From LC029 sp036676475 (GTDB taxonomy: Bacteria > Bacillota > Bacilli > Aneurinibacillales > RAOX-1), in the NCBI GenBank assembly GCA_036676475.1, contig JAKFCU010000041.1, forward strand, positions 1 to 43,565: a stretch of DNA of 43,565 nucleotides. Reading direction: 5' to 3'. Position 1 is the first letter of the stretch; each line of letters opens with the position of its first letter. The translations under genes were made by a program, and so were the position numbers. Positions 41,312 through 43,565 of this stretch are shown in pieces. The notes below the pieces were generated by a model. It was given only the letters and a program-made list of their open reading frames with translations, was not told the origin of the DNA and ran no database searches.

Positions 41312-42853
41312 CTACTTACTTTCACCAGTGATTGTTGTGCCCGTCAGGGCCTCGCCCGACAATCGATCCATCAACAACTTTCTGGCCACCTTACCACTCG
41401 AAGTGTAAGGAATATCCTTCATCACATGAATATCCCTTGGACACTTATAGCCTGCCAAATATTTTCGGCAATTGGTTTGTATGTCCCTTGCCTTCCTGTC
41501 CTGCCCCTGCTTAAATTGAATCACAGCAATAACCTTTTCCCCCCAATATGTATCTGGCTTACCAAACACAACCGCTTCCTCGATCTCAGGCATGCGCTTT
41601 AATACATTTTCTACTTCTTCCGGATAAACATTAAGCCCTCCGCAAATGATCATATTCTTCTCCCGGCCAACCAGATAGATATACCCATCCTCATCTTGCC
41701 ATGCCAGATCATGTACCGTAGCCCAATCATCCTGGAGAACTTGCTTCGTCTCCTCCTCATTGCGGTAGTAACCGGTGAAAACAAATGGACTCTGTACAAA
41801 AAGCTTCCCGATTTCTCCTACTTTCACCTCGTTACCCTCATCATCCCTTATCGCAAGATTGACTTGATGAAAGGGCCGACCAACCGAGTCCGGTTTTAGA
41901 CGGTTTCCCTCCGGACCAAGTACGGTGATAAAGCTTAATTCGGAAGCCCCATAAAATTCGAAGAGATGAGCCTGAGGAAACCAGCAGGAAACCTTTTGTT
42001 TAGATTCCGGACTCCATTTTGCCCCTGCTGATAGGATCATGCGAATCTGATTTTTCTCTAGCTTGATTTTTTCCTCTTCGATCTCAGCAGCTAGTGCTTC
42101 AAACATGGTTGGAACCATATACATAACCGTTACAGGAAATCTCGTGATCTGGTCCATCACTTTAAGAGGTGAGAATTTATCTAAAAGAACTACAGTTGCC
42201 CCAATAAATAAAGCGTGAACAGCCGCATAGAGAAAAGTCGAATGTACAAACGGTCCAGGCACTAAAACCCATTCTTCAGGCAAAATTCCAAATTCCACTT
42301 GGCTTCCCTCAAAGCTTTTCACCCAGGATCGATGGGAACGTATAAATCCTTTCGGCCTGCCGGTTGTCCCGGACGTAAAGCCCATGTAGAAAGGCTGTTG
42401 GTCTGATATTTCTTGATCAACTAGCGTATCTAGCGACAAATCGGTTGTTAGGTTCAATGCTTCATGATTTGCTATCATGATTTGAGTCTCATTCATAAAG
42501 TGAGGCAAGCGATCCACATAAGACTCATCGATGACAACCATCTGTGGTTCATATTGATGAAGTGCCATCTCTAATTCTTTTTTACTCCACTTCGGGTCCA
42601 TGGGAACGGCGATCCAACCAGCTTTTGCCGCACCTAAAAAATAATAGAGAAATTCAACCCGATTCTTCATTAATATGGCAATCTTTTTATCATTCCCTAT
42701 AGGGTGATTTCGTTTAGCATCTTGCAAGTAGCTAGCTACCTGGTTTACTTGAATAAACAATTCTTTGTAGGTTATGGTTCTATCCCCTGAGATGATAGCA
42801 GGCTTATCCGGATGTACGGTTGAATGGTTACTGAGTGTATCTGTAATGAGCAA
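41312..42853 (-). CDS. yhfT: Acyl-CoA ligase (YhfT-like, AMP-forming)
   Basis: ANL-superfamily ligase of 513 residues that activates a carboxylic acid, probably fatty, to its CoA thioester. Motifs: FTSGTTGRPKG (P-loop-like A3), YGASE (A5), the GREK-type hinge (VGREKNMIICGGLNVYPEEV) and the C-terminal catalytic lysine region TSSGKVARK. TTG 42853 follows GGAG eight bases away and is the best start. The ATG at 42901 lies within the terminator hairpin between this gene and bioY. Synteny with bioY and the thiolase matches the BirA-regulated yhfUTS operon of B. subtilis. Confidence 0.9.
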   Translation of the reverse strand: MLITDTLSNHSTVHPDKPAIISGDRTITYKELFIQVNQVASYLQDAKRNHPIGNDKKIAILMKNRVEFLYYFLGAAKAGWIAVPMDPKWSKKELEMALHQYEPQMVVIDESYVDRLPHFMNETQIMIANHEALNLTTDLSLDTLVDQEISDQQPFYMGFTSGTTGRPKGFIRSHRSWVKSFEGSQVEFGILPEEWVLVPGPFVHSTFLYAAVHALFIGATVVLLDKFSPLKVMDQITRFPVTVMYMVPTMFEALAAEIEEEKIKLEKNQIRMILSAGAKWSPESKQKVSCWFPQAHLFEFYGASELSFITVLGPEGNRLKPDSVGRPFHQVNLAIRDDEGNEVKVGEIGKLFVQSPFVFTGYYRNEEETKQVLQDDWATVHDLAWQDEDGYIYLVGREKNMIICGGLNVYPEEVENVLKRMPEIEEAVVFGKPDTYWGEKVIAVIQFKQGQDRKARDIQTNCRKYLAGYKCPRDIHVMKDIPYTSSGKVARKLLMDRLSGEALTGTTITGESK

Positions 42854-42885
42854 GTTTTCCTCTCCTTTCAGAACTAGGAAAAAGG

Positions 42886-42910
42886 TTTGCCTATTTGGCA
42901 AACCTCAAAT
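42886..42910 (-). terminator. Terminator/attenuator between bioY and yhfT
   Basis: Minus-strand arms AGGTTTGCC and GGCAAACCT with a five-base loop, followed by TTTTCC. It lies 30-odd bases after the bioY stop and would reduce read-through into yhfT. Confidence 0.75.
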
Positions 42911-42941
42911 TTACAATACTATTTTATTATTATAATATTAA

Positions 42942-43502
42942 CTAAGCCACAATTCTTTCGTTTTTTTGAATAATAGGCATGACTTTCTTCATCTGGACCG
43001 TGATATAAGCAGCCACAAAAGCTTTTAGCAAATCTCCAGGAATATATACCAGTGCAGATAGAGCTGCTTTACCGATTGAAATATCCGTTACCATCGCCAC
43101 AACTGGCACTCCGATGGAATAAACCAGGAGAATGCCTCCCAGAATATTAATGGAAACAGCCTTCCAGATCGTTAAACCTTTCCACAATTGTTCCATCAAG
43201 AAACCAATCAAGAAAGCAGCAATTGGCCAACTCCAGAGATATCCTGCGCTCGGACCTACTAGCACCGAAAATCCTCCGCGTCCTCCAGAAAGAACAGGTG
43301 CCCCCACAGCCACAATGGCTAAAAAGATAACGAGGCTTAACCCGCCTAACCTTGCCCCCAATATTCCTCCAGCCAATATCACACCAAGCGTTTGAGCAGT
43401 AATGGGAACCGGACTAAACGGAATCGGTATCGGGGGAAGAAACCCCAAGGCACACATAATAGCAGCAAACATCGAAACATACATCATATTTTTAGTTTTC
43501 AC
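42942..43502 (-). CDS. bioY: BioY biotin transporter substrate-binding component
   Basis: ECF-type S component of 186 residues with about six membrane helices that captures biotin. The BioY signature is clear: PPIPIPFSPVPITAQTLGV near the N-terminus, GGRGGFSVLVGPSAGYLWSW, and YIPGDLLKAFVAAYI near the C-terminus. The GTG at 43502 follows GGAGGGG. No energising EcfA/EcfT genes adjoin it, so it would share a general ECF module or work alone. It heads the operon with the acyl-CoA ligase and thiolase, as yhfU does in B. subtilis. Confidence 0.94.
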   Translation of the reverse strand: MKTKNMMYVSMFAAIMCALGFLPPIPIPFSPVPITAQTLGVILAGGILGARLGGLSLVIFLAIVAVGAPVLSGGRGGFSVLVGPSAGYLWSWPIAAFLIGFLMEQLWKGLTIWKAVSINILGGILLVYSIGVPVVAMVTDISIGKAALSALVYIPGDLLKAFVAAYITVQMKKVMPIIQKNERIVA

Positions 43503-43525
43503 GACAACCCCTCCTCTATATTCCT

Positions 43526-43556
43526 AATATAGTAGGTGGAAGAGGTGATTGTCAAC
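43526..43556 (-). promoter_or_regulatory. bioY promoter with a partial BirA-box-like half-site
   Basis: Minus strand TTGACA (43555-43550), 18-base spacer and TATATT (43531-43526). The -35 overlaps GTTGACAA (43556-43549), which resembles one half of the BirA operator known for Firmicutes; the other half would lie beyond the window edge. Confidence 0.5.
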
Positions 43557-43565
43557 TTGTTTTTT

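Overview
The window comes from a low-to-moderate GC, endospore-former-like Firmicute of the order Bacillales. The evidence is gene content and order: tyrS, acsA, acuB-acuC, ccpA and aroA (chorismate mutase/DAHP synthase) lie together as in Bacillus, and bioY-yhfT-yhfS sits at the far end. Shine-Dalgarno sites are strong and GTG/TTG starts are frequent. I cannot name a genus from sequence alone.

Layout. 1-12060 is conserved core: tyrS with a T-box leader, a class A penicillin-binding protein, a 38-residue membrane peptide, acsA divergent from acuBC (acuA is not present here), mtnN, ccpA and aroA. 12124-13801 holds an interspersed repeat and an IS200/IS605-type tnpB element with an omega-RNA-like right end; tnpB carries a one-base N-terminal frameshift. 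13818-18613 is an aldolase-domain gene behind an Opp/Dpp-like transporter (binding protein plus two permeases, no ATPases). 18682-21836 has a small membrane peptide, a VanZ-like protein, a zinc-ribbon protein, an M29 aminopeptidase and a TerC protein under a yybP-ykoY (Mn2+) riboswitch. 21954-22286 encodes a glutamine-rich, possibly spore-associated protein.

22397-35601 (minus strand) is the most interesting part: a synthase-type exopolysaccharide locus. Read in transcription order it encodes an XRE regulator, a large secreted glycosidase-like protein, a membrane-anchored HEAT-repeat protein, a processive GT2 synthase, a hybrid of a degenerate GGDEF-like domain and a receiver lacking the phospho-acceptor Asp, a UDP-sugar dehydrogenase, GlmS, a membrane-anchored GH18-like protein, a GlmU pyrophosphorylase domain alone, a lipoprotein with a tail-fibre-like C-terminus, and a second GH18-like protein behind a copper-amine-oxidase-N type module. 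GlmS, GlmU-N and the dehydrogenase would supply UDP-HexNAc and a UDP-uronate to the synthase; the two XRE proteins and a cluster of four operator-like palindromes between them look like the transcription switch; the degenerate GGDEF/receiver protein looks like a post-translational switch.

35769-37265 has the second XRE gene, a lone PAS protein and an IS3 OrfA remnant. 37313-43502 is a lipid/biotin block: bioY, acyl-CoA ligase, thiolase (one catalytic Cys replaced by Gly), FabL-type enoyl reductase and a molybdopterin oxidoreductase.

A 51-bp interspersed repeat runs through the first half (nine recognisable copies plus one diverged candidate). Copies flank the tyrS T-box in opposite orientation, sit in tandem before acsA, supply the stop codon of the aminopeptidase gene, and are inserted in frame (17 codons) in the signal sequence of the oligopeptide-binding protein.
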